Program-made: the position numbers and the translations under genes
NCBI GenBank assembly: GCA_937981515.1
Contig: CALJNY010000221.1
Span: 1 to 19,844 of the forward strand
Reading direction: 5' to 3'
DNA length: 19,844 nucleotides
From: an uncultured Collinsella sp.
Lineage (GTDB): Bacteria > Actinomycetota > Coriobacteriia > Coriobacteriales > Coriobacteriaceae
The notes under the pieces: model-generated
Seen by the model: only the letters and a program-made list of their open reading frames with translations
What the model was told of the DNA's origin: nothing
The model's database searches: none
Shown here: positions 12,962 through 19,844 of the stretch, in pieces
Numbering within the stretch: the first letter of the stretch is position 1
How the letters are laid out: every line of letters starts with the position of its first letter

Positions 12962-14590
12962 CTACAGCGAGTCGATAAAGCGCTGCTGGGCGGCGCGTCC
13001 CGCCTCGTCCCACTTAAAGACGCCGGCGTTGTCGAGCACGTGGCCAAACACCACGCCGACCTCCTCGTGCAGGATATCGATGGCGTTGTCGGCCGTAAGC
13101 TCGTCGGCGCGGCGGGCAAAGACGTCCTCGGCCCACGCGGCGTGGCTGCGGCAAAGGTCGTCGCCCTCGAGCGCGCCGGCAAGGTCGTAGCTGGCATCGG
13201 CCTTGGCCGCCAGCAGGTGCTCGCGGACAGCGCCGAGCTCGGGAACCAAACGCGGCGGCAAAATCGCCAGGCCCATAACCTCGATCAGGCCGATGTTCTC
13301 CTTCTTAATGTGGTGATACTCGGCATGCGGGTGGAACACGCCCAGCGGATGCTCGTCGGTCGTGATGTTGCAGCGAAGCGCCAGGTAGGCCTCGTAAATC
13401 TCGCCGCCGGCGTTGCCGCGGGAGTCGACGCGGCGGATGACGGGCGTCACGGTGTTGTGCGCCACGCCATCGGCTGTGTGCGCGATGACGCCAACCGACT
13501 CATCGGTCCACTCGCGCCATGCCAGGATAATCTTCTCGGCGGCATCGAGCAGTGCGCCGCGGTCGTGCGAGCGCAGACGCAGCACCGAAAGCGGCCACTG
13601 CAACACGGTTCCGCTTACCTGGTCAAAGCCCGGCACGCTAAACTGCGAGACCTCGACGGCATGCATCATGGGGAACTCGTGTGCGCCACCCTGGAAGTGG
13701 TCGTGCGACAGAATCGAGCCGCCCACGATGGGCAGGTCGGCGTTGGAGCCAATAAAGTAGTGCGGGAACAGGTCCACAAAGTCGAGCAGGCAGGTCAGGC
13801 CTTTGCGGTCGACGTGCATCGGACGATGCTCGGAGCTCATAGCAATGCAGTGCTCGTTAAAGTACGCGTACGGGCTGTACTGGAAGCCCCAGCGCTCGCC
13901 GTCGAGCTGGATAGGGATAACGCGCAGATTCTGGCGGGCGGGGTGAGCGCCGCCGTCGGCTGCGGCGGAGCGTCCGGGGTAGCCCTCGTTTTCGATGCAG
14001 AGCTGACAGGCGGGATACTTCTCGCTCGTGTTTTTGGCAGCACCTGCCGCGGCGATATCGCGCGGGTCCTTCTCAGGCTTGGACAGGTTGATGGTGATTT
14101 CAAGATCGCCCCAGTTGGTGGGGGTGCTCCATTTGATGTTGCGCGCGATGGCGGCGCGGCGCACGTAGCCGGCGTCGCAGCACAGACCGTAGAACCAGTC
14201 GGTCGCGGCGCGGGGCTCGTTGACGCCCATGCGGCCGTTGAATTCCTCGTTTACAACCGAAGGCCTCGGCATGAGCGCGCCCATGATGCGCATGGCGATG
14301 CGGTCGCGGCCCGACACCGTGTCCTCGGCAGCACCGTTGGCAACGGCGGTCTCGGAAAGCACGGCAAGCGTGCCCTCCAGGTCAAAGTTGGGCAGGGTAT
14401 CGGGGTGCAAGAGCGAGAGTTTCTCGACCTGGAGTGCCCAGGCCATGTCGAGCGCCGGGCCCGTAGCACCGATGCACTCGAGAATGGTGTTATACGCCCA
14501 GATGCGATCGTCCTGGCCGATCATCGATCGGTGAATAGCGTACTCGATGAGGCCCTGCACAGCCTTGCGCACGTCAGTCATTACAGCCAT
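12962..14590 (-). CDS. galT: Galactose-1-phosphate uridylyltransferase, type 2
   Basis: A 542-residue GalT of the Firmicutes-type family (usually about 490-500 residues, so somewhat long). It exchanges galactose-1-phosphate and UDP-glucose for UDP-galactose and glucose-1-phosphate in the Leloir pathway. Diagnostic blocks are YPACQLCIENEGYPGR (C195, C198), HPARQNLRVIPI (216-227), WGFQYSPYAYFNEHC and HYFIGSNADLPIVGGSILSHDHFQGG. The last holds the H296-D297-H298 active-site motif. Extra length is spread through residues 80-215. It overlaps the end of galK: the first ATG (14590) lies inside galK, preceded by AAGGGGG, and a second in-frame ATG (M4, 14581) overlaps the galK stop as TAATG. Either start implies translational coupling with galK. 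Confidence 0.94.
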   Translation of the reverse strand: MAVMTDVRKAVQGLIEYAIHRSMIGQDDRIWAYNTILECIGATGPALDMAWALQVEKLSLLHPDTLPNFDLEGTLAVLSETAVANGAAEDTVSGRDRIAMRIMGALMPRPSVVNEEFNGRMGVNEPRAATDWFYGLCCDAGYVRRAAIARNIKWSTPTNWGDLEITINLSKPEKDPRDIAAAGAAKNTSEKYPACQLCIENEGYPGRSAAADGGAHPARQNLRVIPIQLDGERWGFQYSPYAYFNEHCIAMSSEHRPMHVDRKGLTCLLDFVDLFPHYFIGSNADLPIVGGSILSHDHFQGGAHEFPMMHAVEVSQFSVPGFDQVSGTVLQWPLSVLRLRSHDRGALLDAAEKIILAWREWTDESVGVIAHTADGVAHNTVTPVIRRVDSRGNAGGEIYEAYLALRCNITTDEHPLGVFHPHAEYHHIKKENIGLIEVMGLAILPPRLVPELGAVREHLLAAKADASYDLAGALEGDDLCRSHAAWAEDVFARRADELTADNAIDILHEEVGVVFGHVLDNAGVFKWDEAGRAAQQRFIDSL

Positions 14591-15786
14591 GCCGCGTAAG
14601 CCCCCTTGTCAGAAATTGCGTAGTGGCGGGCAGAGCCCTCGCCCAGCCAGCCGTTCATCTTGGTGATAAAGGTGTCGACCAGGTCGAGCGGCACGAAGGC
14701 CTGGATGGTGCCACCAAAGCCGCCACCGTGGATACGAACGGCGCCGCGGCCGTCGAGCACGTGCTCGGCCAGCGCCAGGGCATACATGGAAGGCTGCTCG
14801 GAGCCCAGCTTGGCAACGACATTCTGCAGGTACATGGCAGAGCTGGCGCCGGACTCGCGCGTCAGGACCAGGAACTGATCGATGTCGCCGGCGTTCAGGG
14901 CCGCCCAGCGCTTGTCGACCAGGCCGTTCTCGTACCAGTAGTGAACGGCGCGCAGGCAGGCACGGTCGCCCAGTTTGGCACGCAGCTCGGGGAGCTTGGC
15001 GTCAAAATCGGCAACGTCGACCTCGCACAGGCGTGCCTTGCCAAACTCGGCGGCGACGTCTTGCATCTCGCGCGGAACGGCAGCGTAATCGTCGGTGGCG
15101 GCCACGTGGTCGGCACCGACCTTAACGAGCACGAGCGCATAGCCGTGATCCTCAAAGTTGAGTTCGAGCTTCTGGGTTTTAGGCTGAGCCTGGTCCTCAA
15201 AATCCATGTAGGCAAGGCCGCCCAGGCACACAGCGGCCTGGTCCATCAGACCGCAGGGCTTGCCATAGTAGTTGTTCTCGGTGCGCTGGCTCATCTGGGC
15301 GAGCGCGACGGGCTCGATGGCGGGTGCGCCCCAGAGCGTCTCCATGGCGCGACCGTATGCCGCCTCGACAGCAGCAGAGCTCGAAAGGCCGCCGCCCGAG
15401 GGGACAGAGCAGGTGAAGGCAAAGTCGAAGCCCTGGGGCTCAACGCCAAGCGCTGCGACCTCGTGGGCCATACCGCGCACGAGGCTTGCGGACGTGCCCT
15501 TCTCGGACTCCTGAACGTCTAGCGTGTCGAGCGCGATCTCAAACGTGGGATAGCCCTCGTCGGCGACGCGGACCTTGTTGGAGTCGGTTGCCACGGCGAT
15601 GCCGTCGACAGCGACATCGAGCGAGCCGGCGATGACGTGGCCGCCCTCGTGGTCGGTGTGGTTGCCACTGATCTCGGAGCGGCCGGGCGCGTGCACATAG
15701 AGCACCTGGCGATCGCCGATGGGCCCAAACTCCTCCTCAAACAGCTTGGTGAGCGTGGCGAGTGTCTTTTCGTCGGGGGTGGTCAT
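14581..15786 (-). CDS. galK: Galactokinase
   Basis: A 401-residue GHMP-family kinase that phosphorylates galactose to galactose-1-phosphate. Motif 1 is APGRSEISGNHTDHEGGH (33-50), motif 2 is CSVPSGGGLSSSAAVE (126-141), the catalytic aspartate is in CGLMDQAAV (D182), and motif 3 is RIHGGGFGGTIQAF (351-364). Motif 1 departs from the textbook GRVNLIGEHTDYNGG: Asn replaces the Glu before HTD and Ser-Glu replaces Val-Asn. This is typical, as far as I recall, of a Gram-positive galactokinase subgroup. The start at 15786 is chosen because AAAGGA lies about six bases upstream; the longer frame to 15873 would run through the operator region. The pairing with galT supports the name. Confidence 0.93.
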   Translation of the reverse strand: MTTPDEKTLATLTKLFEEEFGPIGDRQVLYVHAPGRSEISGNHTDHEGGHVIAGSLDVAVDGIAVATDSNKVRVADEGYPTFEIALDTLDVQESEKGTSASLVRGMAHEVAALGVEPQGFDFAFTCSVPSGGGLSSSAAVEAAYGRAMETLWGAPAIEPVALAQMSQRTENNYYGKPCGLMDQAAVCLGGLAYMDFEDQAQPKTQKLELNFEDHGYALVLVKVGADHVAATDDYAAVPREMQDVAAEFGKARLCEVDVADFDAKLPELRAKLGDRACLRAVHYWYENGLVDKRWAALNAGDIDQFLVLTRESGASSAMYLQNVVAKLGSEQPSMYALALAEHVLDGRGAVRIHGGGFGGTIQAFVPLDLVDTFITKMNGWLGEGSARHYAISDKGAYAAWL

Positions 15787-15830
15787 CGGAGTCCTTTCCT
15801 TGGCGCGTACGGGTAAGTTTTGCGCCGTTA

Positions 15831-15844
15831 TGAGTACGTTAACA
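15831..15844 (+). promoter_or_regulatory. gal operator candidate A (LacI-type)
   Basis: TGAGTACGTTAACA, 45 bp before the galK start. Together with three further bases (TTA) it is an exact 17-nt inverted copy of the site at 15895-15911. Confidence 0.7.
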
Positions 15845-15894
15845 ACTTGAAGCGGCATGAACCAAGTGTTCACGATGCCGCACGTTACGGGCTA

Positions 15895-15908
15895 TGTTAA
15901 CGTACTCA
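15895..15908 (-). promoter_or_regulatory. gal operator candidate B (LacI-type)
   Basis: Read on the minus strand this is TGAGTACGTTAACA, identical to site A over 17 nt (15895-15911). The centres are 64 bp apart, close to six DNA turns, which suits repression by looping. Confidence 0.7.
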
Positions 15909-16017
15909 TAACACAACTCTTGTCACTTTTTGAGAATCTGGTAATCGGTAGAAATTCAGCCGTGAACGGTACTGCCGTATGGACTTATAAAGCAGAAGAG
16001 ATGCGGATTGAAAAAGT

Positions 16018-16031
16018 AGAGTACGTTAACA
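16018..16031 (+). promoter_or_regulatory. gal operator candidate C (LacI-type)
   Basis: AGAGTACGTTAACA shares 13 of 14 bases with sites A and B. It lies about 95 bp before the LacI gene at 16125, 123 bp from site B. A possible -10 (TATAAA at about 15986) for that gene lies just upstream of it. Confidence 0.65.
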
Positions 16032-16124
16032 TGCGTCCGACGATAGCGGGCCTCGGCGCGGGCTAAACTCCTGCCCGGGCCGGCATTCACGCTATTCAGA
16101 TCTCGCAAGGGTGAAGGTGATCCT

Positions 16125-17156
16125 GTGGCAAGGCGCCCGTCCAACGATACAGGTACGCGTCCGGTCTCCATGGCCGACGTCGCCCGCGCTGCTGGCGTTT
16201 CGCAGCAGACGGTTTCGCGCGTCGCCAACGGCTTGCCCAACGTTAACGAGCAGACGCGCCAGCGCGTGCAGTCCGCTATGCAAGAGCTCGGCTTTCGTCC
16301 GAGTTATGCCGGTCGCTCGCTGCGCGACGGTCGTTACCATTCGGTCGGCCTGTGCGTCAACGATGTCACCAAGTTTGGCAACCTCTCAATGATCGATGGC
16401 ATCGCCAGCGCTGCTCGCGAGCATAATTGTGCCATCACGCTGGTCGAGATGTCCAAGACCGAGGAGTTTTCGCTTGCCGAGGCCACGCGTCGTATGGCTG
16501 CATTGCCGGTGGACGGCATCATCATCGGCATGAGCCGCATGGCGCCCGATTTTGAGACGTTTGATCCACTGCCGGGCATTGGCACGGTCATCGTTACCAT
16601 GTACGCGCACCCGCGGGTGACCACGGTCGACTCCGATCATTACGGCTGCTCGCTATTGCTTATGGATCACCTGTTTGAGCTGGGGCACGATCAGATTCGC
16701 TATATTGGCGGCCCGTCGTTCTCGGTCGACGAACAATTTCGTCGCGCCGGTTGGCAGGATGCACTCGAGCGTAAACACATCGAGCCGGCAGAGCCGCTCG
16801 AGGGCGACTGGTCTGCCAACAGCGGCTACGAAGCCGGCAGGTACCTGGCCGAGCACGACCGCACCATGACGGCGATTTACGCGGCAAACGACCAGATGGC
16901 AAATGGCGCGATTGCAGCGCTGCGTGATAGCGGTCTGCGCGTGCCCGAGGACGTGAGCGTGGTGGGTGTCGATGACTCGCTCGATGATTTTGTAGCACAC
17001 AACGAGCTCACGACCGTGCGATTCGATCTACATCAGCGCGGACGCGAGGTGTTTGAGCATGCGGTTCCCGAGGCGGGTACGGCGGGCAAAACCGTTGCCA
17101 TTCGTATTCCCGGCCAGCTCATTATTCGACATAGCACGGCGATACCACGCTCATAG
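16125..17156 (+). CDS. LacI-family regulator of the gal genes
   Basis: A 343-residue LacI/GalR-family repressor. The helix-turn-helix is at about residues 14-33 (VSMADVARAAGVSQQTVSR, recognition helix SQQTVSR), then the hinge and a sensor domain ending DVSVVGVDDSLDD and LTTVRFDL. The GTG start at 16125 is preceded by GAAGGTG at normal spacing and gives the expected N-terminus. It is divergent from galKT, with three near-identical GAGTACGTTAACA sites between, so control of galKT and of itself is the simplest reading. It is closely paralogous to the partial LacI at the left edge and less so to the one at 4841. Galactose would be the obvious inducer, but this is inference. Confidence 0.92.
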   Translation: MARRPSNDTGTRPVSMADVARAAGVSQQTVSRVANGLPNVNEQTRQRVQSAMQELGFRPSYAGRSLRDGRYHSVGLCVNDVTKFGNLSMIDGIASAAREHNCAITLVEMSKTEEFSLAEATRRMAALPVDGIIIGMSRMAPDFETFDPLPGIGTVIVTMYAHPRVTTVDSDHYGCSLLLMDHLFELGHDQIRYIGGPSFSVDEQFRRAGWQDALERKHIEPAEPLEGDWSANSGYEAGRYLAEHDRTMTAIYAANDQMANGAIAALRDSGLRVPEDVSVVGVDDSLDDFVAHNELTTVRFDLHQRGREVFEHAVPEAGTAGKTVAIRIPGQLIIRHSTAIPRS

Positions 17157-17245
17157 TTTGCGCAGGTAAACGGCGGTATATTCCGCCTCAATAACAATCG
17201 ATAAGGATGCTGGCGGATAGCCGTGGCTATGCAGCCGAGTGTTAT

Positions 17246-17269
17246 GATAGACGGGTTCTTTTGTCTATC
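17246..17269 (+). promoter_or_regulatory. Inverted repeat before the flavo-diiron gene
   Basis: GATAGAC and GTCTATC form perfect 7-bp arms with a 10-bp spacer, ending two bases before the AGGAGG ribosome site (17271-17276). It may be a regulator site or an RNA hairpin affecting translation. Confidence 0.5.
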
Positions 17270-17285
17270 TAGGAGGCTTTGCCTG

Positions 17286-18446
17286 ATGGAGATCACCAAG
17301 GATATCCGCTACATCGGTGTCGACGATCACGACATTGACCTGTTCGAGGGCCAGTACGATGTGTCCGAGAACGGTATGGCATACAACAGCTATGTTATCT
17401 TGGGCGATAAAATCGCTGTCGCCGATTCGGTCGACGCTGACTTTGTCGACGAGTGGCTCGGCAACCTCGAGGCCGTGCTCGATGGCCGTACGCCCGACTA
17501 CCTGGTCGTCCATCACATGGAGCCCGATCACTCCGCCGGTATCGCTGCCTTTATGGAGCGCTATCCCCAGGCGCAGATCGTGGCCAGCATGGGTGCTTTC
17601 CGCATGATGGTCAACTACTTTGGCACCGACTTCCCCGAGCGCAAAATGGTCGTCAAAGAGGGCGATGTGCTCGATCTGGGCGGCCACAGCCTGACCTTTA
17701 TCGGCGCCCCCAACGTTCACTGGCCCGAGGTGATTTTCTCCTACGAGTCCACCGACAAGGTGCTCTTTAGTGCCGACGGCTTTGGCAAGTTTGGCGCCAA
17801 CGACATCGAGGATCCCGAGGGCTGGGCTTGCGAGGCTCGCCGCTACTACTTTGGCATCGTCGGTAAGTTCGGCAAGTTCGTGCAGGCCGTTCTCAAGAAG
17901 GCCGCCGACCTGGACATTCAGATCATCTGCCCGCTCCACGGCCCCGTGCTGACCGAGAACCTGGGCTACTACCTCGACACCTATAACACCTGGTCGAGCT
18001 ATCAGCCCGAGGACGAGGGCATCACGATCGCCTATGCGAGCGTGTATGGCCACCTGAAGGCCGCCGTCGAGGAGCTCGCCGCAGCGCTCGAGGCTCGCGG
18101 CCAGAGGGTTTCCGTCTTTGACCTGGCTCGCGACGACATGGCCGAGGCCGTTGAGGATGCGTTCCGCTACGACCGTCTGGTACTCGCCTCCATTACCTAT
18201 CAGGGCGAGATCTTCCCGTGCATGAGCACCTTTATCCACACGCTCGCCGAGCATGCCTACCAGAACCGCACCGTGGCGCTTGTCGAGTCCGGTTCCTGGG
18301 CGCCCGCAGCTGCCAAGGTTATGACCAAGGAGCTCGAGGGCATGAAGGACATCACCCTGACGCAGAACAAGGTGACTGTGCTGGGCTCGCTCAACGACGC
18401 CTCGCGCGCTCAGATCGAGGCCCTCGCCGACGAGCTGTCCAAGTAG
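17286..18446 (+). CDS. Flavo-diiron protein (A-type flavoprotein, FprA family)
   Basis: A 386-residue cytoplasmic protein with an N-terminal metallo-beta-lactamase-like diiron domain (1 to about 245) and a C-terminal flavodoxin domain (about 247-386). All diiron ligands are present: HHMEPDH (H77, E79, D81), H145 in PNVHWPE, D164 in FSADGFG and H218 in CPLHGPV. The flavodoxin loop is YASVYGHLK rather than the more usual T-x-x-x-Y-G-N/x-T. Such proteins reduce oxygen to water and/or nitric oxide to nitrous oxide in anaerobes, receiving electrons from rubredoxin or a fused partner; no rubredoxin domain is fused here. The start at 17286 has AGGAGG nine bases upstream; an in-frame ATG at 17223 is rejected. 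The gene stands alone and ends in a strong terminator. Confidence 0.94.
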   Translation: MEITKDIRYIGVDDHDIDLFEGQYDVSENGMAYNSYVILGDKIAVADSVDADFVDEWLGNLEAVLDGRTPDYLVVHHMEPDHSAGIAAFMERYPQAQIVASMGAFRMMVNYFGTDFPERKMVVKEGDVLDLGGHSLTFIGAPNVHWPEVIFSYESTDKVLFSADGFGKFGANDIEDPEGWACEARRYYFGIVGKFGKFVQAVLKKAADLDIQIICPLHGPVLTENLGYYLDTYNTWSSYQPEDEGITIAYASVYGHLKAAVEELAAALEARGQRVSVFDLARDDMAEAVEDAFRYDRLVLASITYQGEIFPCMSTFIHTLAEHAYQNRTVALVESGSWAPAAAKVMTKELEGMKDITLTQNKVTVLGSLNDASRAQIEALADELSK

Positions 18447-18478
18447 CGACACGTTCACTTTTGACGCTCAACCATCAC

Positions 18479-18524
18479 AACCACCACAAAGGGGACAGGC
18501 ACCTTTGTGGTGGTTTTTGTTTTT
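18479..18524 (+). terminator. Rho-independent terminator of the flavo-diiron gene
   Basis: A perfect 14-bp stem (AACCACCACAAAGG at 18479-18492, complement at 18502-18515) is followed by TTTGTTTTT. The loop and left base (GGGGACAGGCACCTTTG) carry the GGGGACAG tag seen also at 1149. The T-run touches the stop codon of the convergent DeoR gene. Confidence 0.92.
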
Positions 18525-19326
18525 AGATGCGGGCGATGACGAGGGCTGGGGCGGTTCCATCGGTGGCTTCGGCGATTGAGGTGGCGACGGCGCCTTCGGG
18601 GTCGCGGTCCATCACGATGGTGTTGACATCGGTCAGCTCGGCAAAGCGGTACATGCCGCGTCCGTTAACCTTGCTGGCGTCCATGAGGGCGACGCTTTGA
18701 TGGGCCGCGGCGATCATAGCCGTTTTGGTCTCGGCCATCTGGGGAAAGTCGGTCGTAAAGCCGCAGCTGGAGACAAAGGCGCCGGGGCACATGACGGCCA
18801 GATCGGCATGGACCATTTGGAGCGCCTGCATAGTGAGCGGTCCGTACAAATAACGATGGCCTTTGCGCAGCGCCCCGCCCAGCATGACGACATCGACCGA
18901 GGGCATGCTCTCGTCGATGTAATCGGCAATGGTAATGTCTGCCGTGATGACGGTGATACCGTCGCGCTGATCGAGGAGCCGGACGAACTCGAGCGCCGTG
19001 GTGCCCGAGTCGACGAGCAGCGTGTCGCCGTCATTGACGAGCTCGATGGCGCTTTGTGCGATGGCCTGCTTGGCGGCGACGTTGACATTGATGCGGCGAT
19101 CCTGCGTGGAGACGGTCAGACGTTTGTGGAGCGACACGGCGCCACCATGCGTGCGGCGCAGCTTGCCTGCTTCGGCGAGCGCGTCCAGGTCGGCGCGGGC
19201 GGTGACGGAGGACACGCCAAAGGTCTGGGCGATTTCTGCTACCTGCACCGAGGCGTTATGATCGAGCATTTCCATAATGGCGGTACGGCGTTCGTCGGCA
19301 AAAGCACGGTTGGTAGCTTGGGTCAT
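18523..19326 (-). CDS. DeoR-family transcriptional regulator
   Basis: A DeoR/GlpR-type regulator of 267 residues from the chosen start. A winged helix-turn-helix lies at about 14-63 (RRTAIMEML, VQVAEIAQTFGVSSVTARADLDALAEAGKLRRTHGGA). The sugar-phosphate sensor domain follows, with LVDSGTTALEF (about 104-114) and the C-terminal DASKVNGRGMYRFAEL. An upstream in-frame ATG (19383) would add 19 residues. I prefer 19326 because GGAG stands at good spacing there and because an inverted repeat (19383-19403) abuts the upstream ATG. It is divergent from the class II aldolase gene and may control it. DeoR-type LacR proteins in lactic acid bacteria answer to tagatose-6-phosphate, so a role in the tagatose pathway is plausible but unproven. 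Confidence 0.9.
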   Translation of the reverse strand: MTQATNRAFADERRTAIMEMLDHNASVQVAEIAQTFGVSSVTARADLDALAEAGKLRRTHGGAVSLHKRLTVSTQDRRINVNVAAKQAIAQSAIELVNDGDTLLVDSGTTALEFVRLLDQRDGITVITADITIADYIDESMPSVDVVMLGGALRKGHRYLYGPLTMQALQMVHADLAVMCPGAFVSSCGFTTDFPQMAETKTAMIAAAHQSVALMDASKVNGRGMYRFAELTDVNTIVMDRDPEGAVATSIAEATDGTAPALVIARI

Positions 19327-19382
19327 GGCTGCTCCATTCTCGGCTAAATATGCAGGAATTGTGTTGACTCTATTTTCGTTCA

Positions 19383-19436
19383 TTTTCTTTTTGAGTAAGA
19401 AAACACCTTTCGATTACTTATCTTTTCTATAAAAGA
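19383..19436. promoter_or_regulatory. AT-rich inverted repeats between DeoR gene and aldolase gene
   Basis: TTTTCTT-N7-AAGAAAA (19383-19403) and TCTTTT-CTAT-AAAAGA (19421-19436) lie upstream of the DeoR start. They are candidate sites for that regulator. The rest of the 334-bp gap (19327-19660) has no gene I can support; a possible -10 TACAAT stands at 19570-19575 without a clear -35. Confidence 0.45.
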
Positions 19437-19660
19437 AAGACGCTGAACGCCCAAAATTCAATATCGAACACGCCCACTCGGCTCAAATCCCTTCCGTTTA
19501 CTTTTCAAAAACGACGGTATTGACCTGCATGGGCTCAATATCTCGCGCGTGTAAAGGCGTTGAATTTCATACAATGAGCGCAGAAAAACGCAAGGTAAAA
19601 CGCCTTGTGAACAACTACGCCCGATGTCCAGATGCGGGCGAGGGAGAGGAGCAAACGCTC

Positions 19661-19844
19661 ATGGCACTTGTTACCACCGAAAAGATGCTCAAGGACGCTC
19701 AGGCCGGCCACTACGCCGTCGGCGCGTTCAACGTCGAGAACCTCGAGTTTGTTATGGCCGTTCTGGCCGCTGCCGAGGAGACCAAGTCCCCCGTCATCAT
19801 GCAGACCACCCCGGGCACCATCAAGACCGCTGGTCTGGACTACT
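19661..19844 (+). CDS. Class II fructose/tagatose-bisphosphate aldolase, 3' end cut by window
   Basis: The first 61 codons are present. The N-terminal MLKDAQAGHYAVGAFNVENLEF and AAAEETKSPVIMQTTPGTIKTAGLDY match class II aldolases of the GatY/KbaY/FbaA type, including the conserved AFNVxNLE strand and TPGT loop. GAGGAG stands about nine bases before the ATG. The enzyme cleaves tagatose-1,6-bisphosphate and/or fructose-1,6-bisphosphate to dihydroxyacetone phosphate and glyceraldehyde-3-phosphate with a divalent metal. The metal ligands and the residues that separate the two substrates lie beyond the window. TTPGT is more like the tagatose-type enzymes. Position beside a DeoR regulator and near lacABC suggests it performs the LacD step. 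Confidence 0.88.
   Translation, partial: MALVTTEKMLKDAQAGHYAVGAFNVENLEFVMAVLAAAEETKSPVIMQTTPGTIKTAGLDY

Noticed and set aside
12830..14599. 589-codon plus-strand open frame antisense to galT
   Set aside because: No ribosome site or recognisable domain; fully opposite galT and begins in repeat DNA.
15787..15873. Longer N-terminus for galK
   Set aside because: It would read through operator candidate A and lacks similarity to galactokinases; the ATG at 15786 has a good ribosome site.
17265..18458. 397-codon minus-strand open frame antisense to the flavo-diiron gene
   Set aside because: Same antisense effect; the plus-strand protein has all diiron ligands.

Overview
The window is GC-rich, densely coding bacterial DNA. 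It most resembles a gut coriobacterium such as Collinsella. That assignment is an inference from codon use, the mix of lactose tagatose-pathway genes with LacI regulators, and short repeated GGGGACAG/GGGACGTTC tags; there is no rRNA or other marker gene to confirm it. The region is a sugar-catabolism locus for lactose and galactose. No tRNA, rRNA, CRISPR array or intact insertion sequence was seen.

Layout. 1-925: 3' part of a LacI-family regulator, then a block of palindromic repeats and a minus-strand terminator. 1202-4483 (minus): lacG (6-phospho-beta-galactosidase) and lacE (lactose PTS EIICB), with a strong hairpin between them. 4484-4840: divergent control region with three copies of one 14-bp operator-like sequence. 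4841-5845: a second LacI-type regulator. 6060-6398: lacF (lactose PTS EIIA) with its own terminator. 6684-7697: an unnamed membrane protein. 8005-11098: lacA, lacB, lacX and lacC. 11286-12843: a minus-strand AAA/DUF4143 ATPase enclosed by 47-bp direct repeats, with three 33-bp-period repeats in front of it. 12962-15786 (minus): galT and galK, overlapping. 15787-16124: divergent control region with three copies of a second operator-like sequence. 16125-17156: third LacI-type regulator. 17286-18446: flavo-diiron protein. 18523-19326 (minus): DeoR-family regulator. 19661-end: start of a class II fructose/tagatose-bisphosphate aldolase.

How the genes fit together. Lactose would enter through LacE/LacF as lactose-6-phosphate. 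LacG splits it into glucose and galactose-6-phosphate; LacAB isomerises the latter to tagatose-6-phosphate; LacC phosphorylates that to tagatose-1,6-bisphosphate; and the class II aldolase at the right edge could make the final cleavage. The adjacent galK/galT pair, perhaps with the mutarotase-like LacX, handles free galactose by the Leloir route (galE is not in this window). The two routes appear to be controlled by paralogous LacI proteins. Their putative operators share one half (ACGTTAACA) and differ in the other (TGGCA for lac, TGAGT for gal). A separate AT-rich TGTTCTTTT motif recurs before lacF, lacA and lacX.

The least explained parts are the ATPase island with its two kinds of repeat, the membrane protein between lacF and lacA, and several long palindromic intergenic elements.
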